A DNA stretch of 64,000 nt, from the NCBI RefSeq assembly GCF_003610495.1, contig NZ_RAPK01000012.1, positions 57,560 through 121,559 on the forward strand, given 5' to 3'. Made by a program: the position numbers and the translations under genes. Under the pieces are notes generated by a model, which saw nothing but the letters and a program-made list of their open reading frames with translations, was not told the origin of the DNA and did no database searches. The stretch's first letter is position 1, and the number at the start of each line of letters is the position of its first letter. This DNA comes from Sinobaca qinghaiensis (GTDB taxonomy: Bacteria > Bacillota > Bacilli > Bacillales > Marinococcaceae). Below, in pieces: positions 36,899 to 45,826 of the stretch.

Positions 36899-37357
36899 CT
36901 AGTTGTTATCCTGTTTATTTTCCGGCAGAAATGCGGATACCGGTCCAAGTTCTTTTTCGATGTACGTGCGCACGCAGTCCGGAAACTGTTTTACGTATTC
37001 CGCTTCCGCCTGAATATTTTTCCATAATGCTTCATGGTCTATTTCCATATAGTCGCGGGTTAGTGTTTTTCTCAGTTTAATCAATCGGGTGAGACCTGCA
37101 AACACTTCGTCCGGAATCACCTTTTCGTCTTCCAGAATTGCGAGGATATCTTCATAGCTCCCCGGGTCCCTCATAATAAATCCGTCTATCATCTGGTTCC
37201 CCGTATCAATAATCGCTTCAATCCAGCCTTGTGCCAGTCTTTCCAAAGCGAGGCGCTGGATCATGTCTCCCATCGATTGAAAAGACGTGACAGCTTCATA
37301 CAAGGACTCTATATAAGCCAGCTGGGCTTCAATTTTCTCCCGGTCTACAAAATACAT
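36899..37357 (-). CDS. yutE: YutE, DUF86/HepT-like protein with altered active site
   Basis: A 152-residue all-helical DUF86 protein of the HepT superfamily. HepT toxins use R-x4-H-x-Y; the equivalent here is R-KTLT-R-D-Y (near residues 95-103), with the histidine replaced by arginine. No MntA-type nucleotidyltransferase partner is adjacent, so it is unlikely to be a toxin. The conserved MIDGFIMRDPGSYEDI block identifies YutE. ATG at 37357 is chosen as in B. subtilis; an ATG just before it is equally close to GGGGG. Confidence 0.82.
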   Translation of the reverse strand: MYFVDREKIEAQLAYIESLYEAVTSFQSMGDMIQRLALERLAQGWIEAIIDTGNQMIDGFIMRDPGSYEDILAILEDEKVIPDEVFAGLTRLIKLRKTLTRDYMEIDHEALWKNIQAEAEYVKQFPDCVRTYIEKELGPVSAFLPENKQDNN

Positions 37358-37512
37358 CATTCATTCCCCCTGTACCTGATCTGCATAATAAAACTAGTAT
37401 ATCATAGGAGCTTTTCAAACCGTATACGCGCAAATCTTCTATAATATGATAGGATAAAGACTGCTGATTGCAGTTTGCTTTTTTAAGGATAGTACATAAA
37501 AGGAGAGAGAAA

Positions 37513-38487
37513 ATGGATAGAGAATTAGCTTTAGAAGTAATTCGAGTGACCGAAGCCGCAGCTATTTCATCGGCGCAGTGGATGGGAAGAGGAAAAAAAA
37601 TAGAAGCTGATGATGCGGCCACTTCTGCGATGCGGCTTATTTTTGATTCCGTCAGCTGCAAAGGAACCGTTGTAATCGGAGAAGGAGAGCTTGATGAAGC
37701 TCCAATGCTCTACATCGGCGAAGAGGTCGGCAACGGCAACGGGCCGGAAGTAGACATCGCCGTTGATCCGCTGGAAGGAACCAATATTGTGGCCAACGGC
37801 CGCGGCAACGCGATGGCCGTCCTGGCTCTTGGGGACCGCGGTACGCTGCTCCATGCTCCCGATATGTATATGAAAAAACTCGTTGTCGGACCGGAAGCAG
37901 CCGGCCTGGTGAGGTTGGATGATCCTATTGAAAAAACAATTGATATTGTCGCAAAAATGAACAACAAACGGACCCGGGATGTTACGGTTATTATTCAGGA
38001 CCGGGAGCGTCATCAGGATATCATTGACCGGGTACGCGCTAAAGGATCGCGTGTTAAGTTGTTCGGAGACGGGGATGTCGGCGCTTCGATTGCCACCTCC
38101 CTTCCGCAGACCGGTATCGATTTGTTTGTAGGTACCGGCGGCGCTCCGGAAGGCGTCATATCCGCTGCTGCGATTAAAGCGCTCGGCGGCGATATGCAGG
38201 CCCGGCTCGTTCCGGATAACGAAGAAGAGGAACAGCGCTGTATTGCGATGGGTTTAACAGATCCGCGCCAGCTTCTGCATTTACATGACCTTGTAAAAGG
38301 CGATGATGCTATTTTTGCCGCCACCGGCGTTTCTTCCGGAGAGCTTCTGGAAGGGGTACGCTTTCTTGGTGGGGACCTTGTGGAAACAGATTCCATTGTG
38401 ATGCGGGCTAAAACCAGAACAGTGCGGTATATTAAAGCACACCACCGCCTGCAGAATAAACCGCATCTGCTAGCAGATGATGAGTAA
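37513..38487 (+). CDS. glpX: Fructose-1,6-bisphosphatase class II
   Basis: GlpX removes the 1-phosphate of fructose-1,6-bisphosphate in gluconeogenesis. It is 324 residues, with the metal-binding GEGELDEAPMLYIGEE and DPLEGTN segments and GDGDVGASIA and GTGGAPEG blocks. ATG at 37513 follows AAAAGGAGAG. It pairs functionally with pckA and pgi in the window. The DUF3055-like gene follows after 15 bases and is probably co-transcribed. Confidence 0.95.
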   Translation: MDRELALEVIRVTEAAAISSAQWMGRGKKIEADDAATSAMRLIFDSVSCKGTVVIGEGELDEAPMLYIGEEVGNGNGPEVDIAVDPLEGTNIVANGRGNAMAVLALGDRGTLLHAPDMYMKKLVVGPEAAGLVRLDDPIEKTIDIVAKMNNKRTRDVTVIIQDRERHQDIIDRVRAKGSRVKLFGDGDVGASIATSLPQTGIDLFVGTGGAPEGVISAAAIKALGGDMQARLVPDNEEEEQRCIAMGLTDPRQLLHLHDLVKGDDAIFAATGVSSGELLEGVRFLGGDLVETDSIVMRAKTRTVRYIKAHHRLQNKPHLLADDE

Positions 38488-38502
38488 AGGAGGAATACAG
38501 CT

Positions 38503-38781
38503 ATGAGCGACCGTTTTTATATTCATGATGAAGAAGAGGAATCCAGCATCCGGTTTGTAAGCTTTATGGGAGATAACGATGAGCGATTTGACCTGGCTCT
38601 CATTTCCACCGAGCGCTATTACGGAAAGCAGGTTGTCCTCGACATACGCACCCAGCGTTTTGCCCTTTTGGGAGTCGACGACCTCGAAGAGCAGGGGCTG
38701 CTCGAAGATGCCTATCAGATCGATGAAGAAACAGCTGAAGAACTGCGGGCTTTTCTACTCGAAGCGATTGTGGAATATTAA
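38503..38781 (+). CDS. Small acidic protein, DUF3055-like
   Basis: A 92-residue acidic protein with RFVSFMGDNDERFDLALISTER and LLGVDDLEEQG, recalling the Bacillus DUF3055 family; this call is from memory. Function unknown. AAAGGAGG precedes the ATG, and it lies 15 bases after glpX. Confidence 0.7.
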   Translation: MSDRFYIHDEEEESSIRFVSFMGDNDERFDLALISTERYYGKQVVLDIRTQRFALLGVDDLEEQGLLEDAYQIDEETAEELRAFLLEAIVEY

Positions 38782-38789
38782 TATAACGT

Positions 38790-38824
38790 AAAAAAGGCTT
38801 CCGCTGCGGCGGAGGCCTTCTTTT
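38790..38824. terminator. Bidirectional terminator between the DUF3055-like gene and yutD
   Basis: A GC-rich stem AAGGC-TCCGC/GCGG-GGCCTT flanked by A5 and T4, overlapping the end of yutD. Confidence 0.78.
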
Positions 38825-39149
38825 ATGAGTTCACTTCTTCTTCTTTTTCTTCCGTTTCTACTTCCGGCTGTTCCTGTTTTTTCTGTTTTTTTACTACGAA
38901 ATAAGCGCAGCCAAAGTTACAGTACTCCAGCAGGTAATCATGCAGCGTGCTTATTTTCATATCATAGGAAACTTTTTTCCGCGAATCATCAAAAAATCCA
39001 CGCAGGCGGAGCTGTTCGTGTCCCCAGTCCCCCAGAATATAGTCATATTTATGAAGCACCTCGCTGTAACGTTCTATAAATACTTCTTCGTTCCAGCCGG
39101 AGCGGTTTTCTTCAACCACTTCGTACGTATAGCCCTGAACTTCCACCAT
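38823..39149 (-). CDS. yutD: YutD family protein (DUF1027)
   Basis: A 108-residue protein with YEVVEENRSGWNEEVF and the YDYILGDWGHEQLRLRGF block of YutD. A CNFGCAYFVVKK segment with two cysteines follows, then a charged tail. Function unknown. ATG follows GGGAGGG. It lies downstream of lipA, separated by a terminator, as in the B. subtilis lipA neighbourhood but without yutC. Confidence 0.88.
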   Translation of the reverse strand: MVEVQGYTYEVVEENRSGWNEEVFIERYSEVLHKYDYILGDWGHEQLRLRGFFDDSRKKVSYDMKISTLHDYLLEYCNFGCAYFVVKKQKKQEQPEVETEEKEEEVNS

Positions 39150-39164
39150 TTCTTTCCCTCCTTT

Positions 39165-39199
39165 TGTAAAAACCGGCTCCCGTTAAAAGGGAACCGGTC
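39165..39199 (-). terminator. Terminator of lipA
   Basis: ACCGGCTCCC/GGGAACCGGT stem followed by five T on the minus strand. Confidence 0.82.
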
Positions 39200-39208
39200 A
39201 CGTATTGA

Positions 39209-40120
39209 TTATTCAGCCTGTTTATATTTATTTGCTTCTTCGTGTACCTGTGCCTGGTTAACCTGTTCATCAGCGTGATAAGAAGAACGGACAAGCGGGC
39301 CGGCCTCACAGTGGCTGAAGCCTTTTTCCATGGCAATTTCCTTAAATTTCGCAAATTCTTCAGGAGTATAGTATTTTTTAACTTTTAGATGCTTCTTCGT
39401 CGGCTGAAGATACTGGCCAATTGTCATAATATCTATATTATGCGCACGAAGGTCATCCATTGTTTCAATAATTTCTTCGTCTGTTTCTCCAAGGCCGATC
39501 ATCAGACTGGATTTGGTTGGAATATCCGGGTGAATTTCTTTAGAGCGCTGCAGAAATTCAAGTGAACGCTCGTATGTAGCTCTGGCGCGCACTCTTGGCG
39601 TCAACCGCTTTACTGTTTCAATATTGTGGTTCAGGATATTCGGACGCGCTTCCATCAGCGTTTCCAGGTTTTCCTGCACGCCCATCATGTCTGAAGGAAG
39701 TACTTCAATGGTGCAATTCGGATTGCGGCGGCGCACTGCTCTAACCGTCTCTGCGAACACAGTCGATCCGCCGTCCTTTAAGTCATCTCTTGCAACTGCG
39801 GTAATAACGACATGCTTAAGTCCCATCTGTTCTACGGACTCTGCAACACGTTCCGGCTCCTGCCAGTCCAATTCATTTGGCAGTCCTGTATTTACTGCAC
39901 AGAAACGGCAGGCGCGCGTACACACATCGCCCAGAATCATGAATGTTGCTGTTTTTCTTTCAGACCAGCACTCGTGAATATTGGGACAGCGTGCTTCTTC
40001 ACATACGGTATGAAGGTTTTTTTCACGCATCATTTTCTTAAGACCCTTGTACGAGTCGTTTGTATTTAATTTAATCTTCAGCCATTCCGGCTTACGAAGG
40101 TATTCTTCTGTTTTTGCCAA
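39209..40120 (-). CDS. lipA: Lipoyl synthase
   Basis: LipA inserts sulfur into octanoyl groups to form lipoate, using two [4Fe-4S] clusters. The auxiliary cluster cysteines are Cys40, Cys45 and Cys51; the radical-SAM cysteines are Cys67, Cys71 and Cys74 (CTRACRFC). The auxiliary-cluster serine lies in [12 protein letters not shown] at 40120 has GGGGAG eight bases upstream and matches the remembered MAKKDEHLRKPEW start; a GTG three codons before is inside the ribosome site. It supplies lipoate for GcvH in this window, among others. Confidence 0.95.
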   Translation of the reverse strand: MAKTEEYLRKPEWLKIKLNTNDSYKGLKKMMREKNLHTVCEEARCPNIHECWSERKTATFMILGDVCTRACRFCAVNTGLPNELDWQEPERVAESVEQMGLKHVVITAVARDDLKDGGSTVFAETVRAVRRRNPNCTIEVLPSDMMGVQENLETLMEARPNILNHNIETVKRLTPRVRARATYERSLEFLQRSKEIHPDIPTKSSLMIGLGETDEEIIETMDDLRAHNIDIMTIGQYLQPTKKHLKVKKYYTPEEFAKFKEIAMEKGFSHCEAGPLVRSSYHADEQVNQAQVHEEANKYKQAE

Positions 40121-40270
40121 ACCGCTCACTCCCCATTCTTTTCCTCAGCCTCATTATAAACCATCGTACCCTGTCAAAGAAGTCTTTGATATTAATACTT
40201 TAACATGTTCTATACTGCCTCGACAAATGTACCGTTCGTTTTCACATGATTGCCTTTTCCCCTGTAATCA

Positions 40271-40307
40271 TAAAAAAAGCAGCCGCTTATCCAGTAAGCA
40301 GCTGCCT
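40271..40307 (-). terminator. Terminator of the metP-metS transcript
   Basis: A stem of about 12 bp (GCAGCTGCTTA/TAAGCGGCTGC) followed by seven T on the minus strand. Confidence 0.82.
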
Positions 40308-40311
40308 TCAT

Positions 40312-40416
40312 TTATTTTCTTTTGGAAACCGTTCTTGCATACAGTAAACTGCCAGCAAGGCCTCCCCAGATAATTACAATCCCTATAATCATCATTATAA
40401 TCGCACCGGCTGTCAT
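40312..40416 (-). CDS. MetS-type small subunit of an NSS methionine/alanine importer (34 aa)
   Basis: A 34-residue single-helix protein: MTAGAI, a hydrophobic stretch with MMIIGIVIIWGGL, and a basic end SKRK. It is the size and pattern of the methionine/alanine import family NSS small subunit (MetS of MetPS). Its ATG shares one base with the stop of the NSS transporter gene (TAATG), and GGGGG lies upstream, so it is translationally coupled. It ends just before the operon terminator. Too short for routine gene calls. Confidence 0.82.
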   Translation of the reverse strand: MTAGAIIMMIIGIVIIWGGLAGSLLYARTVSKRK

Positions 40417-41945
40417 TATTTTTTACCCCCTTCATCTCTGCGTGCCAATTCAGGCTTGTTTTTCCATTTCACAAATGAAAGAACAATACCAGCGGCAAGA
40501 GCAAAGAGTGCTACGGACCAGCCGCTGATTACAACGAAGGAATTAGCGTATCCTTCATAGTTTCCTGTTTCTGTGTCAAATTGACGAAACAGATTCTGTA
40601 CGAACAGGCTGAACATCATGTAACCAAGGATAATCGGCGTAATGATGCCCAGACATACTCTCCACCATAAACCAAGCGGGATATCTGAGACTCCGTTCGC
40701 GTGCTCCTGAAATTCAGGAAGCTTCCGGAGAAACCAGGCTACTACAATTACTTCCACAAGTCCGATCAGTGCTACACCGAATTGGTTAATAAAGTAATCG
40801 GCTGCGTCCAGGAAGTTAATTCCGCCGTTTGTCGCGAAAATTAAGGAAAGGAGAGCTGCAGCTCCACCGCCTATAGCTACGGATTTAGCTCTGGAAATAT
40901 TGAATTTTTCAGAGATTCCTTTTACATATGTTTCTGAAATAGAGATAAGCGAGCTCAGTCCTGCCAGAACGAGCGACAGGAAGAAAAGAAATCCAAACAG
41001 ACCGCTAAGTGCCGGAAATGCATTAATGATCTGCGGGAAGACGACAAAGGCCAGACCGATGCCCCCTGCTACGACTTCATCTACTCCAACACCCGCCTGA
41101 GTCGCCATGAAGCCAAGCGCGGCGAATACGCCGATACCTGCAAGCAGCTCAAAGCTGGAGTTACTGAATCCGGTAATAAACGCATTGTTTGTAATATCCG
41201 ATTTCTTCGGAAGATAACTGGAATACGTTATCATGATTGCAAATGCAATCGATAAACTAAAGAATATCTGCCCGTAGGCGGCCACCCATACCTCACCGGA
41301 TGTAATAGCGCTGAAGTCCGGCTCAAAGAAAGCCTGAAGCCCTAATGCAGCTCCTGGAAGCGTTACGGCGCGGATACAAATAATTAAAAAGATAACGACC
41401 AAAGCCGGGATAAAAATACGGTTGGCAATCTCTATGCCCCGCTGCACGCCTCTGAACAAAACGCCGAGCGTAATAACCCATACAATAATCAGCGGAATAA
41501 GCACTCCCGGCACAAGACTTCCGATCTGGCCTGCATCAGCTACCTGCAGGTATTCCCCGAACAGAAATCCTTCTGTATCGTCCCCCCAAGACTGATTGAG
41601 GGCAAAAACACTGTAGCTCATGGCCCAGGCAATAATAACAGAATAATACGTGGAAATGACAAACGCGACAAACACCGCCCACCATCCAATCCATTCTGTT
41701 TTCTTGCTCATCCGGGAATAGCTCAGCGGAGCCGATCCTCTGTATTTATGGCCGATCGTAAACTCCATAATTAAAAGCGGAATACCCGCTGTAAGAAGTG
41801 CGATAAGATATGGAATGAAAAAGGCTCCGCCGCCGCCGTCATAAGCTACTGCGGGAAAGCGCCATATATTGCCCAGCCCGATGGCTGAACCAATTGCAGC
41901 CATAATAAAACCTGCTCTAGTGCCCCATTGTTCTCTGGCTTCCAT
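40416..41945 (-). CDS. NSS-family transporter, MetP-type large subunit
   Basis: A 509-residue neurotransmitter:sodium symporter protein with 12 membrane segments. The TM1 motif GSAIGLGNIWRFP is canonical, including the Na1 asparagine. A small-subunit gene overlaps its stop, which points to methionine or alanine uptake as in the MetPS type; this is inferred from context. The operon has a consensus promoter and a 160-base leader that may be regulatory. It contrasts with the shorter NSS protein at 11.7 kb. Confidence 0.87.
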   Translation of the reverse strand: MEAREQWGTRAGFIMAAIGSAIGLGNIWRFPAVAYDGGGGAFFIPYLIALLTAGIPLLIMEFTIGHKYRGSAPLSYSRMSKKTEWIGWWAVFVAFVISTYYSVIIAWAMSYSVFALNQSWGDDTEGFLFGEYLQVADAGQIGSLVPGVLIPLIIVWVITLGVLFRGVQRGIEIANRIFIPALVVIFLIICIRAVTLPGAALGLQAFFEPDFSAITSGEVWVAAYGQIFFSLSIAFAIMITYSSYLPKKSDITNNAFITGFSNSSFELLAGIGVFAALGFMATQAGVGVDEVVAGGIGLAFVVFPQIINAFPALSGLFGFLFFLSLVLAGLSSLISISETYVKGISEKFNISRAKSVAIGGGAAALLSLIFATNGGINFLDAADYFINQFGVALIGLVEVIVVAWFLRKLPEFQEHANGVSDIPLGLWWRVCLGIITPIILGYMMFSLFVQNLFRQFDTETGNYEGYANSFVVISGWSVALFALAAGIVLSFVKWKNKPELARRDEGGKK

Positions 41946-42104
41946 CGTGTGTTCCCCCTTTATGTTTTACATCACCCTGTATAGAATATTCAGAAAATAT
42001 AGCAGGAGTGCTGCTTTTCTCTTTCTTAAGTATACTTCTCTCTGCTGCCTGGTCAGCGCCTGCTGGAACGTCCTCCTTCCTAGAACTTTTGTCTGATAAT
42101 TCGT
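41946..42104 (-). promoter_or_regulatory. Long 5' leader of the NSS (metP-type) gene with possible alternative pairing
   Basis: About 159 bases separate the predicted start point from the ATG. A small hairpin AGCAG-CACTC-CTGCT (42001-42015) is followed by ATATTTT. An upstream AGCAGG (42059-42064) could pair instead with its CCTGCT half. This resembles attenuation, but no known riboswitch or T-box consensus was found. Confidence 0.35.
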
Positions 42105-42110
42105 TATTTT

Positions 42111-42139
42111 ATTATAATTTTTATTTTTGGATTTGTCAA
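42111..42139 (-). promoter_or_regulatory. Consensus sigma-A promoter of the NSS (metP-type) operon
   Basis: Perfect TTGACA (42134-42139, minus strand), 17-base spacer, perfect TATAAT (42111-42116). Confidence 0.85.
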
Positions 42140-42147
42140 AATATTTT

Positions 42148-42182
42148 TAAACTGGAAAAAGCCTTCCGTATTGAAAGGCTTC
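42148..42182 (-). terminator. Terminator of thyA-folA
   Basis: An 8-bp stem AGCCTTTC/GGAAGGCT with T5 on the minus strand, immediately before the next promoter. Confidence 0.72.
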
Positions 42183-42207
42183 TTTCCGTCTATCTGCTCT
42201 GTCCGCA

Positions 42208-42696
42208 CTATTTTTTGGATTTCTGCCATGTAATAAAGCGGTGGGGGTGCTTATTTTTGTCATCGACAGCACCCTGTTCTTCTTCAAGCTTTTCCCATGC
42301 TGCCGTGTTCCATTCCGGGAAAAAGGTATCTCCTTCAAATGATTCATCGATATGGGTTAAATACATTTTATCGGCATACGGCAGGCAGGCGTTAAAAATT
42401 TCCGCCCCGCCGATAACGAAAAATTCTTCTTCTTTTTTCCCAAGCTCCTGGACTTCCTCAAGGGAATAAATGACTTCGCAGCCGTCCGCCTGAAACGTTT
42501 TATTTTTTGTTACAATAATATTCCTTCGGTTAGGAAGCGGCTTTCCAATCGATTCAAACGTTTTCCGCCCCATCACAATGGTTCCGCCGCTCGTTACTTT
42601 TTTAAAGTGTTTCAGATCGGCGGGAAGGTGCCACGGAAGCTGATTGTCTTTTCCAATGAGACGGTTCTTATCCATAGCGGCAACAAATGAAATCAT
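42208..42696 (-). CDS. folA: Dihydrofolate reductase
   Basis: DHFR of 162 residues with [28 protein letters not shown] at its start (substrate pocket), GRKTFESIG and the NADPH-binding [10 protein letters not shown]. It regenerates tetrahydrofolate after thymidylate synthase. Its ATG overlaps the thyA stop by four bases. Confidence 0.96.
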   Translation of the reverse strand: MISFVAAMDKNRLIGKDNQLPWHLPADLKHFKKVTSGGTIVMGRKTFESIGKPLPNRRNIIVTKNKTFQADGCEVIYSLEEVQELGKKEEEFFVIGGAEIFNACLPYADKMYLTHIDESFEGDTFFPEWNTAAWEKLEEEQGAVDDKNKHPHRFITWQKSKK

Positions 42697-43487
42697 ACGG
42701 AGACCTCTCCTTTAATATGAGGATGCGGGTCATAGCCGGTTAATTCAAAGTCATCAATCGTGAAATCAAAAATGGATGTCACATCAGGATTAATTTTCAT
42801 CTGCGGCAGTTCTCTTGTTTCTCTTGTAAGCTGAAGATTCACCTGTTCAAGATGGTTGCTGTATATATGGGCGTCACCAAGCGTATGAATAAATTCGTGT
42901 GCCTGCAGGCCGGTGACCTGAGCGATCATTTTTGTTAAAAGGGCATAGCTTGCGATGTTAAACGGCACGCCGAGAAATACGTCTGCACTGCGCTGGTAAA
43001 GCTGGCAGGAAAGCTTTCCGTCATTGACGTAAAACTGGAATAGACAGTGGCATGGTGCCAGAGCCATATCATCAATTTCCGCTACGTTCCAGGCGTTTAC
43101 AATGAGCCGGCGCGAATCCGGGTTTTCTTTGATCTGTTTGATCACATCGGAAATCTGGTCTACCGTCCGTCCATTGGCGCCTTCCCATGACCGCCACTGC
43201 TTGCCGTATACGGGGCCCAGATCTCCATTTTCGTCTGCCCATTCGTTCCAGATGCGTACATTGTTTTCTTTCAAATAATCGATATTTGTGTCCCCTTTTA
43301 GGAACCAAAGCAGTTCATGAATAATCGACCGAAGATGGAGCTTTTTCGTCGTCAGTACAGGAAAACTGTCCTCCAGCGAATAGCGCATCTGGTAACCAAA
43401 TGTACTGATAGTACCTGTTCCGGTGCGGTCGCTTTTTTCTGTGCCGTGTTCCAAAATGTGGCTGCATAAATCTAAATACTGTTTCAT
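42693..43487 (-). CDS. thyA: Thymidylate synthase
   Basis: Makes dTMP from dUMP and methylene-tetrahydrofolate. It is 264 residues, the length of the E. coli enzyme and B. subtilis ThyB, with catalytic Cys146 in [21 protein letters not shown] and [13 protein letters not shown]. It forms an operon with folA, coupling dTMP synthesis with folate recycling. Confidence 0.97.
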   Translation of the reverse strand: MKQYLDLCSHILEHGTEKSDRTGTGTISTFGYQMRYSLEDSFPVLTTKKLHLRSIIHELLWFLKGDTNIDYLKENNVRIWNEWADENGDLGPVYGKQWRSWEGANGRTVDQISDVIKQIKENPDSRRLIVNAWNVAEIDDMALAPCHCLFQFYVNDGKLSCQLYQRSADVFLGVPFNIASYALLTKMIAQVTGLQAHEFIHTLGDAHIYSNHLEQVNLQLTRETRELPQMKINPDVTSIFDFTIDDFELTGYDPHPHIKGEVSV

Positions 43488-43503
43488 GTTACCTACCTGC
43501 CTT

Positions 43504-44901
43504 TTATGAATATTTCTTTTCCAGTATGAATTGAAGCACGTCTCTCATCATTTCCGGCATAAAATATTTCTTTTGCTTTGTCTGGGACAGTCCGGGATAC
43601 AATGGCCCGAATGTAAACATGTCCGGAGCTGCTACGCGGTACATTTTTTTGTTTTCGATGTCTGTACCCTGGATTTTTATTTTTTTCACAAGAGCGTCCT
43701 CTCCTGCTGTTCCCATCTCTATAGTAATGCCGCTGAACGCCAGCACACCGAGTTTAATTCCCCTGAAGCCAAGTCCTTTCAAAGGAAGATGAATCATTTT
43801 TTGTGTATAGGCTGCATGAATGGATTCTTTCAAAACTGCGCCAGACACCTCGATCACCGCTGGATTAATCGGATGAGGACAGAGCCGGTGAATATCTTCT
43901 TTCGTAACCGGGCCTGGAGCTAATGATTCAAGCAGCAGGCCGGAATTTATTAAAGCCAGATCCGTTTGGCACCAATCCCGGAGGCCTTCCGCCAGTAAAT
44001 CAGCAAAAGGGGAAGGTTCTGTCCAGGAGACGGGAAGCGCCGAAGGGATCCGGGCTATTTCCTCATGCATCTCTGCTACAGCCTCTGTTTCCAGCCGGCG
44101 CAGAAGCCCGGCCGTTTCCGGAGAAGGCGGCTCATGGCTCACGTCTACGGCGTACCCTTTTTTTGACACGAGCTCTCTTTTTTCCGTATCAAATTCCAGG
44201 TTAACCTGTCCTACATAATACGCATTTTTGCCGCACTGGGCCACCAGGGACTGATTAATGATTTCCGCTTCTTTTAGCAGGTGGTGGGTATGGGCTCCCA
44301 GAATAACATCAATATCCGGAAAGGATTCAGCTATTTCTTCATCATAATCCAGCCCCATGTGAGAGAGCAGCACAATAATGTCCGACTGCGCTTTAACTTC
44401 CTCCAAAATTCCTGGAAGCAGCATCAAAGGATCCTGAATATCCCAGCCCAGCTCGTTATAAAACGGATAAAAAGGAATAGTAATACCGATCAGACCCAGC
44501 CTGATTCCTTCTTTTGTTTCAATTACATCATAAGGAAGCACCCATTCCGGACGTTTTCCCTGTTCATCAAATAAATTGGCAAGGAGCACTTTGAAATTGG
44601 CTTTTTCGTAAAGGTTTCCGAGCTCCTGCCTTGAAAAAGTAATGCCTTCATTGTTCCCTATTGTCACGTGGGAAATTTCTGCTTCATTAAGAAGCTCTAC
44701 GTTTCCTTTTCCTCTGGTGGCTTCTGTGACCACATGGGACCGGTCGGTATGATCTCCTATATCAAAAAATAAAGATGTTTCCTTTTTTTTATCGTGAAAC
44801 CGCCGCTGCGCTTTTAAATAAGAAACGGCGGAGGTCCACTGGGTTAAATCACTGTGCAGATCGTTGGTATGATATATCGTAATGGGGACAATTGCTGACA
44901 C
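43504..44901 (-). CDS. yunD: YunD-like metallophosphoesterase/5'-nucleotidase
   Basis: A 465-residue UshA/CpdB-type protein: an N-terminal metallophosphoesterase ([10 protein letters not shown] near residue 10, [18 protein letters not shown] and GAHTHH) and a C-terminal 5'-nucleotidase domain (after about 280). There is no signal peptide, so it is likely cytoplasmic, as YunD. Natural substrate uncertain. The start is GTG at 44901 behind a weak ribosome site. yunE follows upstream after 35 bases. Confidence 0.85.
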   Translation of the reverse strand: MSAIVPITIYHTNDLHSDLTQWTSAVSYLKAQRRFHDKKKETSLFFDIGDHTDRSHVVTEATRGKGNVELLNEAEISHVTIGNNEGITFSRQELGNLYEKANFKVLLANLFDEQGKRPEWVLPYDVIETKEGIRLGLIGITIPFYPFYNELGWDIQDPLMLLPGILEEVKAQSDIIVLLSHMGLDYDEEIAESFPDIDVILGAHTHHLLKEAEIINQSLVAQCGKNAYYVGQVNLEFDTEKRELVSKKGYAVDVSHEPPSPETAGLLRRLETEAVAEMHEEIARIPSALPVSWTEPSPFADLLAEGLRDWCQTDLALINSGLLLESLAPGPVTKEDIHRLCPHPINPAVIEVSGAVLKESIHAAYTQKMIHLPLKGLGFRGIKLGVLAFSGITIEMGTAGEDALVKKIKIQGTDIENKKMYRVAAPDMFTFGPLYPGLSQTKQKKYFMPEMMRDVLQFILEKKYS

Positions 44902-44936
44902 CCTGCTACACCGCCTTCTCCTATCAACTATTCTCT

Positions 44937-45761
44937 CTATATCCCCTGAATTCCCTGCCAGATAAGCCGAAAGGCAATAATAATTAAAAAGAATCTAAGC
45001 AGTATAATCAGGGTATTGCTTTTCAATCGTTTGTTAATCGCGGCTCCAATAGAAGCTCCAAACCACGCCCCGGGAATAAGTGCAAGAGCATACAGCCATT
45101 CTACATTCCCCAGTGATATATGGGAAATCGAGCTGATAATCGAGGAAAATAAAATCATAAACATCGACGTCGCCACAGCAACGTGAGGGGGAAAGCCAAA
45201 CAGCAGAATCATTGCCGGGACCATAAGCGAGCCACCGCCAATACCGAACAGGCCTGAAAGCGTCCCGACAGCAAAAGCAATACTCAGGCCCAGCGCGAGC
45301 GAAAATCCATATTCCTGTTTTTCTCCCAGCTCTGTTATGTACTCCCGTTTGATAGAGGTACGCTTCACCGGAAGCGGCTTTAACCGGTTCCGGATAAATA
45401 AAACAAAAGCAACAAACAGCATAAACAGGCCGAAAATAATAAGAAACACATTGGTTTCCATGCCTTTATTAAGCCAGACGCCAAATAATGCGCCGGGCCC
45501 GCTTCCTGCCAAAAAGATAAAACCGGATTTCATATCAACGACTTTCTGCTTTGTATAGGAAATAGTCGAAGACATTCCGGTAAAAATCATGATTAATAAT
45601 GAGGTACCTACGGCTGTCTGCGGAGTAATGCCTGCAAAAGATGGGACAACGTCACTCATGACCAGCAGAGCCGGCACAACAATAATACCGCCTCCAAGCC
45701 CCAGGAGACTTCCAAATGTTCCAGCCGCAAGGCCGAGTAAGACCAGCAGTAACCAATCCAT
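44937..45761 (-). CDS. yunE: TauE/SafE-family membrane transporter (YunE)
   Basis: A 274-residue protein with about eight membrane segments and the two repeated TauE/SafE glycine-rich motifs: GSLLGLGGGIIVVPALL near residue 17 and GLFGIGGGSLMVPAMIL near 165. The family exports sulfite or sulfonates and other anions; the substrate is unknown here. It lies between yunD and yunF, as in B. subtilis. Confidence 0.9.
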   Translation of the reverse strand: MDWLLLVLLGLAAGTFGSLLGLGGGIIVVPALLVMSDVVPSFAGITPQTAVGTSLLIMIFTGMSSTISYTKQKVVDMKSGFIFLAGSGPGALFGVWLNKGMETNVFLIIFGLFMLFVAFVLFIRNRLKPLPVKRTSIKREYITELGEKQEYGFSLALGLSIAFAVGTLSGLFGIGGGSLMVPAMILLFGFPPHVAVATSMFMILFSSIISSISHISLGNVEWLYALALIPGAWFGASIGAAINKRLKSNTLIILLRFFLIIIAFRLIWQGIQGI

Positions 45762-45826
45762 AGAATCCTTCTTTCTTCGTCTGCTTATACAGCCCGCTCT
45801 GCATTCTTTTATTATAATACCATTTT

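Noticed and set aside
36899..37357. Toxin-antitoxin system based on the HepT-like YutE
   Set aside because: No MntA-type partner is adjacent, the catalytic histidine is missing and the gene is a conserved core gene in Bacillus.
42008..42469. 153-codon open frame on the plus strand across the folA end and NSS leader
   Set aside because: It is antisense to folA and to the transporter leader and has no ribosome site.
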